From a bacterium BMS3Abin14 (GTDB lineage Bacteria > BMS3Abin14): DNA of 64,000 nt. The stretch covers positions 1 through 64,000 of the forward strand of contig BDTG01000046.1 in NCBI GenBank assembly GCA_002897695.1, read 5' to 3'. Positions 6,585 to 14,608 of the stretch are shown here, piece by piece; the stretch's first letter is position 1; each line of letters begins with the position of its first letter. Made by a program: the position numbers and the translations under genes. The notes under the pieces are model-generated. The model did no database searches, was not told the origin of the DNA, and worked only from the letters and a program-made list of their open reading frames with translations.

Positions 6585-8126
6585 CTATCGCCGCTGAAAG
6601 CGGAGGAGCCGGTCGAATATCCCCTTCACCGCCGGGGTGAGGCGGGTACGGTTGTAGGCGTCAGCCGCCCTCCGGATGGCTTCGGCCTGGGTGGGATAGG
6701 GGTGGATGACACTCGAAAGGGAACCTAATCCCATCTTGGCCTGCATGGCCACACTGATCTCACTTATCATTTCCCCCGCGTGACGGGCGACGATAGTAGC
6801 TCCCAGGATGGTGTCGGTCCCCTTTTTCACATGTACCCGGACCATCCCATCCTCCTCCCCGTCGGCCAAAGCTCTGTCCACATCGCCCATGGGAACGGTG
6901 TAGGTCTGGACCGGGATCCCTCTGGCTTCAGCGTCCTTATCGTACATCCCCACGTGGGCAATCTCCGGATCGGTGAAGGTGCACCATGGGATGGTGAGAA
7001 CGCCGGCTTTCTTGCGGCCCCAGAAAAGGGCGTTCTGAATGACGATCCTGGCTGAGGCGTCTGCAGTGTGGGTAAACTTGTACGCAAGACAGATATCGCC
7101 GGCGGCAAAGATTTTGGGATTTGTCGTACGCAGGCGATCGTCCACATGGACCCCTTTGCGAGCGTCGTACCCGACCCCAACCGATTCGAGATTAAGCCCA
7201 TCAACGTTGGGCACTCTGCCCACTCCCACCAGTATCTCGTCCACCTCGATGCGCCTGGCCTCATCGCCGCACGACAGGGAAAGGACCTTTCCACCCGGGC
7301 CGGTCTCCACTTTTTTCAAGCTGCACGAAAGGACCAGTTCGATGCCGTCCGTCGCGAAAGCCCTCTCCACGATATTGGCGGCATCCCTGTCCTCGCGGGG
7401 AAGGATCTGCGGCCCCATTTCGAGGACGTACACCTCGGAGCCAAGGCGTCGGAAGGTCTGGGCCAGTTCGCACCCCAGAGGCCCGGCGCCGATGACCGCC
7501 AATCTGGCGGGGCGCTCGGTCAGCGAAAAAACCGTCTCGTTGGTGAGAAATCCGGCCTTCTTGAGCCCTTCTATGGGCGGTTCGAAGGCCCTCGCCCCGG
7601 TGGCGATGACTGCCTTGCGGTATCTCAGCTTCAGCTCCTCGACCTCAACAATGCCGGGCCCGGCGAAACGGCCGTCCCCGACAAAGACGTCCACGCCCAA
7701 CTCGTCCCTGTATCTCGCGGCGGAATCGTTGGCGCTGATCCTCGCGCGCAGCCTCCGCATCCTCTCCATTACAGCCGGAAAATCCACCTCCGAACCATCG
7801 GGCACGATGACCCCAAAATCCCGGGCATCCCGTACGTCCGCAAACGCCCTCGATGATCGAATCAGGCACTTGGAGGGGACACATCCAACGTTCAGGCAGT
7901 CGCCGCCCATCAGATGCCTCTCCACCAGGGCGACTTTAGCCCCAAGGCCGGCTGCTCCTGCTGCTGTTACAAGACCCGCCGTTCCCGCGCCGATTACGAC
8001 CAGGTTGTACATGGGCGCCGGCGCTGGATTATTCCAATCCGGGGGATGGACATTGGAAACCAGGGACCGGTTGTACTCGTCCATAGGATTGATCTCAACG
8101 GGCTGAATATCAACTTCGTTCGTCAT
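6585..8126 (-). CDS. MerA-like class I pyridine nucleotide-disulfide oxidoreductase
   Basis: A 513-residue flavoprotein of the mercuric reductase/dihydrolipoamide dehydrogenase family. FAD binding is at VVIGAGTAGLVTAAGAAGLGAKVALVE (about 43-69), the redox-active disulfide in GGDCLNVGCVPSK (Cys77, Cys82), NAD(P) binding at LAVIGAGPLGCELAQTFRRLG, and the dimerisation domain with HPYPTQAEAIR. It lacks the C-terminal vicinal cysteines and the N-terminal metal-binding domain of MerA, so mercury reduction is unlikely. Proteins of this type often sit beside a VTT protein and arsenosugar genes. The start at 8126 is chosen because GGAGGAGGG lies eight bases upstream; it overlaps the preceding VTT gene by 17 bases. 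A 39-residue N-terminal extension precedes the FAD domain. Confidence 0.85.
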   Translation of the reverse strand: MTNEVDIQPVEINPMDEYNRSLVSNVHPPDWNNPAPAPMYNLVVIGAGTAGLVTAAGAAGLGAKVALVERHLMGGDCLNVGCVPSKCLIRSSRAFADVRDARDFGVIVPDGSEVDFPAVMERMRRLRARISANDSAARYRDELGVDVFVGDGRFAGPGIVEVEELKLRYRKAVIATGARAFEPPIEGLKKAGFLTNETVFSLTERPARLAVIGAGPLGCELAQTFRRLGSEVYVLEMGPQILPREDRDAANIVERAFATDGIELVLSCSLKKVETGPGGKVLSLSCGDEARRIEVDEILVGVGRVPNVDGLNLESVGVGYDARKGVHVDDRLRTTNPKIFAAGDICLAYKFTHTADASARIVIQNALFWGRKKAGVLTIPWCTFTDPEIAHVGMYDKDAEARGIPVQTYTVPMGDVDRALADGEEDGMVRVHVKKGTDTILGATIVARHAGEMISEISVAMQAKMGLGSLSSVIHPYPTQAEAIRRAADAYNRTRLTPAVKGIFDRLLRFQRR

Positions 8127-8844
8127 CGCCATTGCCCTCCTCCGGCACGGTTTTCTCGGCTTCATTCTCCCTCAGCCTCTTTCTGGCCTGTCGGGCGAGA
8201 ACGGTGATAATACCAAGAATAATGGCCACAACGACGATCAGGACCCAGGGAACGCGCCCTTCCGCAATGGCCTCAAAAAGGGCGGCCGATCCCACGACGT
8301 AGAGGATCGTGCCCGGGAGCATGCAGAGACCCGACCACATGACGTAGGTGCGGAAAGGAACCTTCGTCAGTCCAAAACCGTAGTTGAGCAGGTTGAACGG
8401 GAAGATCGGCACCAGCCTGGTGATAGCGACGATAATATCGCCGTGCTTCTCCGTGAGATTATCGAGTTTCTGGAACTTCTCACTTTTTGAAAGCCACCCG
8501 GCGATGGCCTCCCGGGCGAAGTACCTGGAGACCAGGAAGGCCAGGCTCGCCCCCACTGTGGCGGCAATAATTACGACGATTACTCCAATCCACGGGCCGA
8601 AGAGAACGGCGGCGACTATGGAAAGGGCCGACCCGGGAAGTGCGGCCACAGTTGCGGCCGCATAGATCGCCATGAAAACGATGGGGCCCAGGATGCCAAG
8701 GGAGTGTATCCAGCTCCGAAGGGCGATGAGCTTGTCGCCCACATGGAACACCGACGAGAGAACGACTATGGCAACGATGATGCCCAGGAGCAAAGCGGGT
8801 TTCCAGAGACCCGACCTTTTTTTGGGGATCTCATCCTGAGTCAT
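8110..8844 (-). CDS. VTT-domain (TVP38/TMEM64, DedA-like) membrane protein
   Basis: This 244-residue integral membrane protein has an N-terminal membrane segment (15-33) and the VTT core: GPIVFMAIYAAATVAALPGSALSIVAAVLFGPWIGVIVVIIAATVGASLAFLVSRYFAR, then the conserved RLVPIFPFNLLNYGFGLTKVPFRTYV. A C-terminal helix at 200-220 is followed by a charged tail. VTT proteins are thought to act in lipid movement across membranes; substrate here is unknown. It is co-directional with and overlaps the MerA-like gene (17 bp), and this pairing is common in bacteria. It lies between arsS and the glycosyltransferase fusion. Confidence 0.85.
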   Translation of the reverse strand: MTQDEIPKKRSGLWKPALLLGIIVAIVVLSSVFHVGDKLIALRSWIHSLGILGPIVFMAIYAAATVAALPGSALSIVAAVLFGPWIGVIVVIIAATVGASLAFLVSRYFAREAIAGWLSKSEKFQKLDNLTEKHGDIIVAITRLVPIFPFNLLNYGFGLTKVPFRTYVMWSGLCMLPGTILYVVGSAALFEAIAEGRVPWVLIVVVAIILGIITVLARQARKRLRENEAEKTVPEEGNGDDERS

Positions 8845-8942
8845 ACGGGCCTCCGGAATTCAGTTCCAAGTTCCAGGCCTGCCGCGGCGTAGTCCGCAGG
8901 ACGAAGACAGGTTTCAGGTTCCACGTAACTTCGATACCAAAC

Positions 8943-8969
8943 AACATCGGTCTCTGACACCGATGTTGA
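8943..8969. repeat. 10-bp hairpin between arsS and the VTT gene
   Basis: CAACATCGGT and ACCGATGTTG are exact inverted repeats around CTCTGAC. Only a short T-rich tract follows on the minus strand (GTTTGG), so it may be a weak terminator or RNA-processing site between the two minus-strand genes. A fragment of the ATTGC...CTCGCAATG repeat lies next to it at 8974-9005. Confidence 0.4.
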
Positions 8970-9008
8970 CGGGATTGCTTCGCATGGGACTCTGCTCGCA
9001 ATGCCATA

Positions 9009-10007
9009 TTATCCTCTGGACGCTGGACGTTGGACACGGGAGCTGGTTCCCGGTTCCGTCAGTGCGCCCCCGCAGGATGACCCGCTGCCTGCGGTGCATC
9101 CGTAGCAGTGGACCCCCGTAACGATCCTCCTTCCGGCAACTGCGGGGAGGTCAAACCTGTCTATGTGGTCCGGCGCCCCGTGGTTCATGGAGTACCCGAG
9201 GGCGAGGTTGAAATCACAATCGTAAAGGGAACCGTCCCAACAGACGCTGATCTGGTAACGGCACATCAGGCCGTCCAGCGTCCCGGGGTTAAAGGACCTC
9301 CGTAGAAGCTCCAGATATTCCTCGTCCTTCCTGTTGGTTTTCAGATTCCCCAGAAAACGGCCGATGGGCATGTTTGCAATGGTCAGAAGGCGGCTGAACC
9401 GGACGCCGAATTTTTCGCCCAACTCCCTGCGGTAGCCCTTTTCCAGGGAAGCCTGATCGCCCGGGAGGTAAGCGCCGCCTGGATTGTATACCAGGTTCAG
9501 CTGAGCATCGGGGTTAACACCGTAGCCTATGGAATTGAGCATCCCGATGGCTTTGAGGCTTTTTCCGTATACCCCCGGGCCGCGTTGGGCGCAGACATTT
9601 TCCTCGAGGTAACACGGCATGGACGCGACCAGCTGGACATCCATCTCCCTGAATGCCTCGGCAAGCCCTTCCAGACCAGGCTCTAAAAACGCAGTCAGGT
9701 TGGTCCGGACCTGCACCCTGTGTCCCCCGTCCCTCAGGGCGGAGATAAAGCGTCTGATATGGGGATTAAGTTCCGGCGCCCCCCCGGTAATATCCATAAG
9801 CCGGGGCTTTGCCTGTCCAGCCACGCCTAAAACCCTTTCCATAACCGGCCAATCCATAACCTCGGTACGCTGAGGCGAACATTCCAGATGACAGTGGGCA
9901 CACGACTGGTTGCACATCAGGCCGACATTGACCTGAACAACATCTATCCCCGTGGCGACAAGCCCCTGCGGCTGCTCTTCGGACGCCCGCAGTTCAAACT
10001 CATTCAT
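9009..10007 (-). CDS. arsS: arsenosugar-type radical SAM protein ArsS
   Basis: From the ATG at 10007 (GGAGGG seven bases upstream) the 332-residue product carries the radical SAM cluster motif at Cys32, Cys36 and Cys39 (CNQSCAHCH). Then come DITGGAPELN, SMPCYLEENVCAQRG, NLVYNPGGAYLPG, a further cysteine set MCRYQISVCWDGSLYDCDFN, and the C-terminal HCYGCTAGSGSSCGG. This is the layout of ArsS (DUF3641 C-terminal domain), which attaches a 5'-deoxyadenosyl group to methylated arsenic. A longer reading frame reaches 10226 but has no family similarity and no ribosome binding site. No arsM methyltransferase is in the window, so the methylated substrate must come from elsewhere. Confidence 0.88.
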   Translation of the reverse strand: MNEFELRASEEQPQGLVATGIDVVQVNVGLMCNQSCAHCHLECSPQRTEVMDWPVMERVLGVAGQAKPRLMDITGGAPELNPHIRRFISALRDGGHRVQVRTNLTAFLEPGLEGLAEAFREMDVQLVASMPCYLEENVCAQRGPGVYGKSLKAIGMLNSIGYGVNPDAQLNLVYNPGGAYLPGDQASLEKGYRRELGEKFGVRFSRLLTIANMPIGRFLGNLKTNRKDEEYLELLRRSFNPGTLDGLMCRYQISVCWDGSLYDCDFNLALGYSMNHGAPDHIDRFDLPAVAGRRIVTGVHCYGCTAGSGSSCGGALTEPGTSSRVQRPASRG

Positions 10008-10297
10008 TACACACCCTCCGTTATAAAGATCATCGCAACAATGAGCCCCGGGGTGGTTAAACTCCAACTTCCTGAAAGCTAACTCACCGCAGACCAGCGC
10101 ATTCCGGATATTAACATTCCGATTGTCCATTAGTATAACAATTCTATAACTTTTCCCAACCCGGCTCCTATTCAACCACTCGGGTGTTATAGTGTCCACA
10201 TGGCGGGGGGGATGCTGAGCTGACATCCCGGGATGAGCAAGACCGTGTGAAGGTATTGTGAGATAATGCTATTACAGATGCAGAAATGGAGGTCCCC

Positions 10298-11998
10298 ATG
10301 AATACCATTCAAAAGGCCATGAAGCTGGGACGCTACACCGACGCTGTGGACAGGACGCTGGAAAAGTTGAAGGATGACCGGATATCCGCGAGGATCTGGA
10401 ACCATGACCATACGGTCTGGAAGCCAGCGCCTTCCGAAATCGCGAACAGGCTCGGCTGGCTCGCCTGCCCGAAAAACATGATGGGGGCGATTCCCCGGAT
10501 CGAACAGCTTGTCGAGCAGGTGTTGAGCGCAGGTTACACCCATGCCCTTCTTTTGGGGATGGGCGGTTCCAGCCTGGCCCCTTTCGTTTTCAGACGGATT
10601 TTCGGTGTGACCGCCGGCCATCTCGACCTGTCGGTATTGGACAGCACCGATCCTTCCGCCGTCCTGGATCAGGCCAGTCGCCTGGACCCCTTAAAAACCC
10701 TCTTTATCGTATCCACCAAATCCGGATCCACCGCGGAGACCCTTTCCTTCTTCAGGTACTTTTTCAACCTGACCGCCGGGGTGGCGGGCCCGGGCGCAGG
10801 GGAGCACTTCATCGCCATCACCGATCCGGGAAGCGCCCTGGAAAGGCTGGCCCAAGAGCACGATTTTCGTCACACTTTCTTAAACGATCCGGATATCGGC
10901 GGAAGATACTCGGCACTTTCCCACTTCGGGCTGGTCCCGGCCGTCCTCATCGGCATGGACGTTCACGCTCTCCTCAATCAGGCATCAAGGGCCGCCAGGG
11001 ACTATGTATCCTCCGACAGCCCCGTTGCCGGGGACAACACCGGAGACCGCCTGGGCGGGGCCTTGGGCCGCCTTGCCCTGGCGGGGGTCGATAAGTGCAC
11101 CATTGTGGCGTCCCCGGCGATCGCATCCTTCGGGGTATGGCTGGAACAGCTTCTGGCTGAGAGTACGGGCAAGGAGGGCAAGGGTATTCTTCCTGTGGAA
11201 GGCGAGAGCATGGGCGATGTGGATACCTATGGGGATGACCGACTTTTCGTCTACCTGAGACTTGACGGCGACGACACCCATGACGCGGCCATGGACGGGG
11301 TGTCCGGTGCAGGACATCCGGTGATTCGCATCAACCTCAAGGATCTGTATGACCTGGGCGGGGAGTTCTTCCATTGGGAGATGGCCACCGCCGTGGCCGG
11401 GCACGTCATGGGGATCAATCCGTTCGATCAGCCCAATGTCGAGTCCGCCAAGATACAGGCACGGGGAATGATCGAAGAGTTCAAAAGGGAGGGGAAACTT
11501 CCGGAACTCACGCCCACACTGGAGGAAAACGGTATTGCGGTCTATGCCGGCCGAAAGTGGACCACCTTGTCCGAGGCGATCAATGGATTTCTGGCCCTGG
11601 CACAGCCCGGCGACTATGCGGCCATCCAGGCGTACATTGCACCCACAGAGGAGTTTGCCGCACTCCTGAATGAATTTCGCATCACGATCCGTGACCGGCA
11701 CAAGATCGCCACCACCGTCGGGTTCGGTCCCCGGTTTCTGCATTCAACCGGCCAACTGCACAAGGGGGACGGGGGCAACGGCCTGTTCATCCAGATAACA
11801 TCCAGGGATGCTGTGGATGTCCCCATCCCCGATGTGACGGGATCGGATGCATCAACCGTGTCCTTCGGTGTACTGAAAGCCGCCCAGGCCCTGGGTGACC
11901 GCCGGGCGCTGCTGGACGCCGGCCGAAGGGTCATCAGGTTTCATCTATCGGACGATTTGGCCGACGGGGTCCAGACCCTGGCCCGAAACATCAGTTGA
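10298..11998 (+). CDS. pgi: glucose-6-phosphate isomerase, Tal-Pgi type
   Basis: This 566-residue protein matches the isomerase half of bifunctional transaldolase/phosphoglucose isomerases rather than the classical PGI. It has two SIS-type sugar-phosphate domains: LLGMGGSSLAPFVFRR near 88-103, IVSTKSGSTAETLSFF near 141-156, a second with LLAESTGKEGKGILPVEGE near 290-308, and GINPFDQPNVESAK near 371-384. It interconverts glucose-6-phosphate and fructose-6-phosphate. The start at 10298 follows GGAGG by five bases; an ATG at 10286 overlaps that ribosome binding site. It is divergent from arsS, with about 290 bases between them. Glucokinase and fructose bisphosphatase nearby make this a scattered hexose-phosphate neighbourhood. 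Confidence 0.85.
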   Translation: MNTIQKAMKLGRYTDAVDRTLEKLKDDRISARIWNHDHTVWKPAPSEIANRLGWLACPKNMMGAIPRIEQLVEQVLSAGYTHALLLGMGGSSLAPFVFRRIFGVTAGHLDLSVLDSTDPSAVLDQASRLDPLKTLFIVSTKSGSTAETLSFFRYFFNLTAGVAGPGAGEHFIAITDPGSALERLAQEHDFRHTFLNDPDIGGRYSALSHFGLVPAVLIGMDVHALLNQASRAARDYVSSDSPVAGDNTGDRLGGALGRLALAGVDKCTIVASPAIASFGVWLEQLLAESTGKEGKGILPVEGESMGDVDTYGDDRLFVYLRLDGDDTHDAAMDGVSGAGHPVIRINLKDLYDLGGEFFHWEMATAVAGHVMGINPFDQPNVESAKIQARGMIEEFKREGKLPELTPTLEENGIAVYAGRKWTTLSEAINGFLALAQPGDYAAIQAYIAPTEEFAALLNEFRITIRDRHKIATTVGFGPRFLHSTGQLHKGDGGNGLFIQITSRDAVDVPIPDVTGSDASTVSFGVLKAAQALGDRRALLDAGRRVIRFHLSDDLADGVQTLARNIS

Positions 11999-12007
11999 GA
12001 TATGATA

Positions 12008-12034
12008 GCAAAAAGTCCATTCGTGACTTTTTGC
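12008..12034. repeat. dispersed hairpin repeat (AAAAAGTCCATTCG family)
   Basis: GCAAAAAGTC and GACTTTTTGC are perfect 10-bp arms around CATTCGT. The same arms and loop recur at 17490-17516, so this is a mobile or dispersed palindrome rather than a unique terminator, although lying just after pgi it might serve as one. Confidence 0.6.
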
Positions 12035-12068
12035 GGAATCATCATCAATTGAAAGGACCAGGTGAGCA

Positions 12069-12538
12069 ATGAGTCTTGAATACTGGTACATGTTCCCCGT
12101 CTCAATCCTGATAGCCACCACGGCCATGGCCTCGGGCGTCGGGGGAGCAACATTTTTCTCCCCCATCTTCATCCTCGCCCTTCGGCTCCCCCCGGAGGTG
12201 GCCATCGGCATAGCACTGATAACCGAGGTCTTCGGGTTCGCCAGCGGCGTGTTCGCCTACGCAAAGAAGAGACTCATCGACTATCGGCTGGGAAGGGCTC
12301 TTCGTGGGGATGATATCCACCGGCCTCCGGGAGCTACCTGGTCCAGTTCTTCAACATGGGCCATGATACATTGGCCACCGTGCTTGACATGGTGATCTTC
12401 ACTGTCCCCGGCGTGATAATCGGGGGACAGCTGGGTTCCATGGCGGCCGATAAACTTCCCCAGAAGACCATGGAGAGAACCCTGGGAGTCCTTTTCATCC
12501 TGGTGGCGGCCGTCACCTTGGGGGAGGTGTTGTTTTAA
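12069..12538 (+). pseudogene. TSUP (TauE/SafE) permease gene with internal deletion
   Basis: The start is clear (MSLEYWYMFPVSILIATTAMASGVGGATFFSPIF, the TSUP N-terminal repeat), and so is the end (NMGHDTLATVLDMVIFTVPGVIIGGQLGSMAADKLPQKTMERTLGVLFILVAAVTLGEVLF, the C-terminal repeat). The middle is not: after YAKKRLIDYRLGRA near 12296 the sequence jumps to FVGMISTGL in another frame, and one more base slip near 12327 is needed to reach GSYLVQFFNMG. Only about 156 codons remain of the roughly 250 expected. The family exports sulfite, sulfonates or similar anions. No functional product can be made as written. Confidence 0.75.
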
Positions 12539-12562
12539 GAGGGCGCATCCTTTCTGATGGAC

Positions 12563-12919
12563 CTATGGCGAATCTATCAGGCTTCCTTCTTTCATGGCCA
12601 AGGCGATTTCATGTTCTATTTTTTCCCGTAACCGGTCATCCTGCTTGTCGTCTCGCTGCAGGTCAAACAGGCGGAGGAGCAGATCGGATACCGGCGATTG
12701 AATGACCCAGAGATGTGCTTCCATCAGTTCCCGCATCTCGCCTGGATTGGCAAGCATGAGGTAGTCATTGGAGGCAAGCCGGGTTTTATGTTCGCAGATG
12801 CGGTCTGAAATCCCTTCCGGACAGTTGCAGCGGATGGTCAGCTTGCCGTCCTCCCGGGTGAAAACGACCTCGAATGGTTCCTCGGCGTCGCTTTGGGCAA
12901 AAAGGGTGATCCGGGCCAT
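12563..12919 (-). CDS. SWIM-type zinc-finger mini-protein, function unknown
   Basis: This 118-residue soluble protein has the pattern CNC at about 32-34 and CEH at about 43-45 (CxCx8CxH), matching the SWIM zinc finger. It is embedded in a beta-rich segment (FEVVFTREDGKLTIRCNCPEG). SWIM domains bind DNA or proteins in recombination-related and helicase proteins, but here the finger stands alone. The C-terminal half is helical and acidic. GGAAGG precedes the start by seven bases. A second cysteine-containing small gene lies 50 bases upstream on the same strand. Confidence 0.6.
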   Translation of the reverse strand: MARITLFAQSDAEEPFEVVFTREDGKLTIRCNCPEGISDRICEHKTRLASNDYLMLANPGEMRELMEAHLWVIQSPVSDLLLRLFDLQRDDKQDDRLREKIEHEIALAMKEGSLIDSP

Positions 12920-12968
12920 CCTTATACCTTCCTTTCCTACGACCGGCAGCCTCAGGCCGCCCTTAAGT

Positions 12969-13226
12969 TCAGTCCTTTTTAAACCTTGAATTTACCCCAT
13001 CTATACGTTCGTAGATCCTGTGGAGGACGGTTACGACCTCCATGAAATCCTCTCCCTTGACGGGGCAGGGGAACATGGTCTCCACCCTGGTGACCACCTC
13101 GTCCGTCTCCTTGTCCGGCGTCAGGTAAGCCATTATAGGTTTGCGGATAAATTCCAGGTCATATTCATGGGATCCGGAACACACCGGGCATTTTTTTACT
13201 TTCAAACAGCCGTCATCAAAGCTCAT
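12969..13226 (-). CDS. small CPxC protein, function unknown
   Basis: 85 residues beginning MSFDDGCLKVKKCPVCSGSHEYDLEF. CPVC with a further cysteine in FPCPVKGEDF could form a small metal-binding knuckle. The rest is alpha/beta with TVLHRIYERIDGV near the end. AAGGAG is five bases before the ATG. It lies upstream of and probably co-transcribed with the SWIM mini-protein. I do not recognise a family. Confidence 0.5.
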   Translation of the reverse strand: MSFDDGCLKVKKCPVCSGSHEYDLEFIRKPIMAYLTPDKETDEVVTRVETMFPCPVKGEDFMEVVTVLHRIYERIDGVNSRFKKD

Positions 13227-13575
13227 TTTTTCTCCTTGTTAACAAAATTACCTCAGAATTATTTTCCATGTTTCAGGAGCTGCCGCGTTATCATCGCGAA
13301 CAATTTCCAACGCATAGCGATCCCGCCATTATTTACGAGATTGCCGCGCTCCTTTCAGTCGCTCGCAATGACTGTGCTTAGCTCTCCGCGTCTCCGTAGC
13401 CGCTTTTTTCCATTGGACATTGCTCCAAGGCATGCCGAAGGGATTATATGGAAAAACCCGAACAAATCAAGGAGAAGAAACGAGGCACCTGCCTCTGATG
13501 CCTTTTTTCCCGCATGAACCCGTGATATTCTGGTGAAAATGACGGGATATCGATACACAATGAAAGGAGGTGCCC
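13227..13575. other. gene-free spacer with a dispersed repeat
   Basis: Nothing here reads as coding. It contains the repeat at 13337-13372 and, next to glucokinase, a strong AAAGGAGG ribosome binding site at 13563-13570. No clear -35/-10 pair was found. Confidence 0.5.
13337..13372. repeat. dispersed GTCATTGCGAGCGACTGAAAG-type repeat
   Basis: The word GAGATTGCCGCGCTCC...CTCGCAATGAC, read on the other strand as GTCATTGCGAGCGACTG, is a widespread intergenic repeat type in environmental bacteria. Partial relatives in this window lie at 8974-9005 and 52065-52096, with a fragment near 2583. Confidence 0.5.
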
Positions 13576-14574
13576 ATGCTCCTTGCCGGCGATATAGGCG
13601 GCACGAAAACTGTGCTGGCTGTATTCTCCCCGGAAACGGGACCCAGGGAACCGCTGTTTGAGGCCGTTTACCGAAGCGCGGATTATGTCGGGCTGGAAAC
13701 GATAGCAGCCGACTTCCTTGAAAAATCCGGTTTCTCAGTCAACCGTGCCAGTTTCGGCGTTGCAGGTCCGGTGCTCAGGGGGAAGGCATCTATAACGAAT
13801 TTGCACTGGAACCTGGACGAGGATTACCTGAGCAGGCGGCTTCGTATTCCGGAGGTACATCTCATCAACGACCTGGAAGCCGTGGCCCACGCCCTCCCCC
13901 ATGTGGTGCCGTCGGACCTGCACGCGCTTAACATCGGCAGGCCCGCGCCCCGCAGCACCATGGCAATCATCGCTCCGGGCACCGGCATGGGCGAGGCCTT
14001 CCTGGCCTGGGACGGCGCACATTACAGGGTCTGCCCTTCCGAAGGGGGGCACAGCGACTTCGCCCCCGGCACACCTCTCGAAGGCGAGCTGCTGAAACAC
14101 CTGCAGGGAAAAATGGATCATGTAAGCCTCGAAATGGTCTGCTCGGGAAAGGGTATCCCTCACATTTACGGATTCCTGAGGGACACCGGGTTCGGTGAAG
14201 AGCCCGCATGGCTGTCGGATAAAATTCAGGCGGCGGAGGACCCGACTCCGGTCATTATGAAAACGGCTCTCGATGACCCCGCAATCAGTCCGATGTGCGC
14301 GAAAACCGTGGAGATGTTCGTTTCCATCCTCGGGTCCGCGGCAGGGAACCTCGCCCTTACGGTCATGTCCACAAGAGGTGTGTTTATCGGTGGCGGAATA
14401 CCTCCCCGTATCATCCCGGCGCTTGACAACGGCCGTTTCATGAAATCGTTTTCCCGGAAAGGCCGAATGGCGGCCTTTCTGAAAAAGGTCCCGGTTCATA
14501 TTATCCTTAACCCCAGACTCCCCCTGATCGGGGCGGCCTGCCTCGGCGTGGGGGGAAACCGGGAAAGCTCCTAA
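13576..14574 (+). CDS. glk: glucokinase
   Basis: 332 residues from the ATG at 13576 (AAAGGAGG five bases upstream; a GTG at 13570 would sit inside the ribosome binding site). Glucokinase features are GDIGGTKTVLAVF (ATP phosphate loop, about 5-17), FGVAGPV near 60, TNLHW, the catalytic INDLEAVAHALP near 97-108, the ATP loop GTGMGEAFL near 134-142, and the substrate site CPSEGGHSDFAP near 151-162. It phosphorylates glucose to glucose-6-phosphate, feeding pgi upstream. The next gene starts about 34 bases downstream on the same strand. Confidence 0.9.
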   Translation: MLLAGDIGGTKTVLAVFSPETGPREPLFEAVYRSADYVGLETIAADFLEKSGFSVNRASFGVAGPVLRGKASITNLHWNLDEDYLSRRLRIPEVHLINDLEAVAHALPHVVPSDLHALNIGRPAPRSTMAIIAPGTGMGEAFLAWDGAHYRVCPSEGGHSDFAPGTPLEGELLKHLQGKMDHVSLEMVCSGKGIPHIYGFLRDTGFGEEPAWLSDKIQAAEDPTPVIMKTALDDPAISPMCAKTVEMFVSILGSAAGNLALTVMSTRGVFIGGGIPPRIIPALDNGRFMKSFSRKGRMAAFLKKVPVHIILNPRLPLIGAACLGVGGNRESS

Positions 14575-14608
14575 AATAAACCGCCTGATGAAAAACAGGA
14601 GAATGAAC

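Noticed and set aside
7039-8106. 355-codon plus-strand frame
   Set aside because: It is the mirror of the MerA-like flavoprotein gene; its Ser/Arg/Pro-rich translation is typical of a GC-rich antisense shadow.
6585-8126. Mercuric reductase merA
   Set aside because: The active disulfide is present but the C-terminal vicinal cysteines and N-terminal metal domain are missing, and no mer genes adjoin.
10008-10226. N-terminal extension of arsS
   Set aside because: No similarity to ArsS, no ribosome binding site, while GGAGGG stands before the ATG at 10007.
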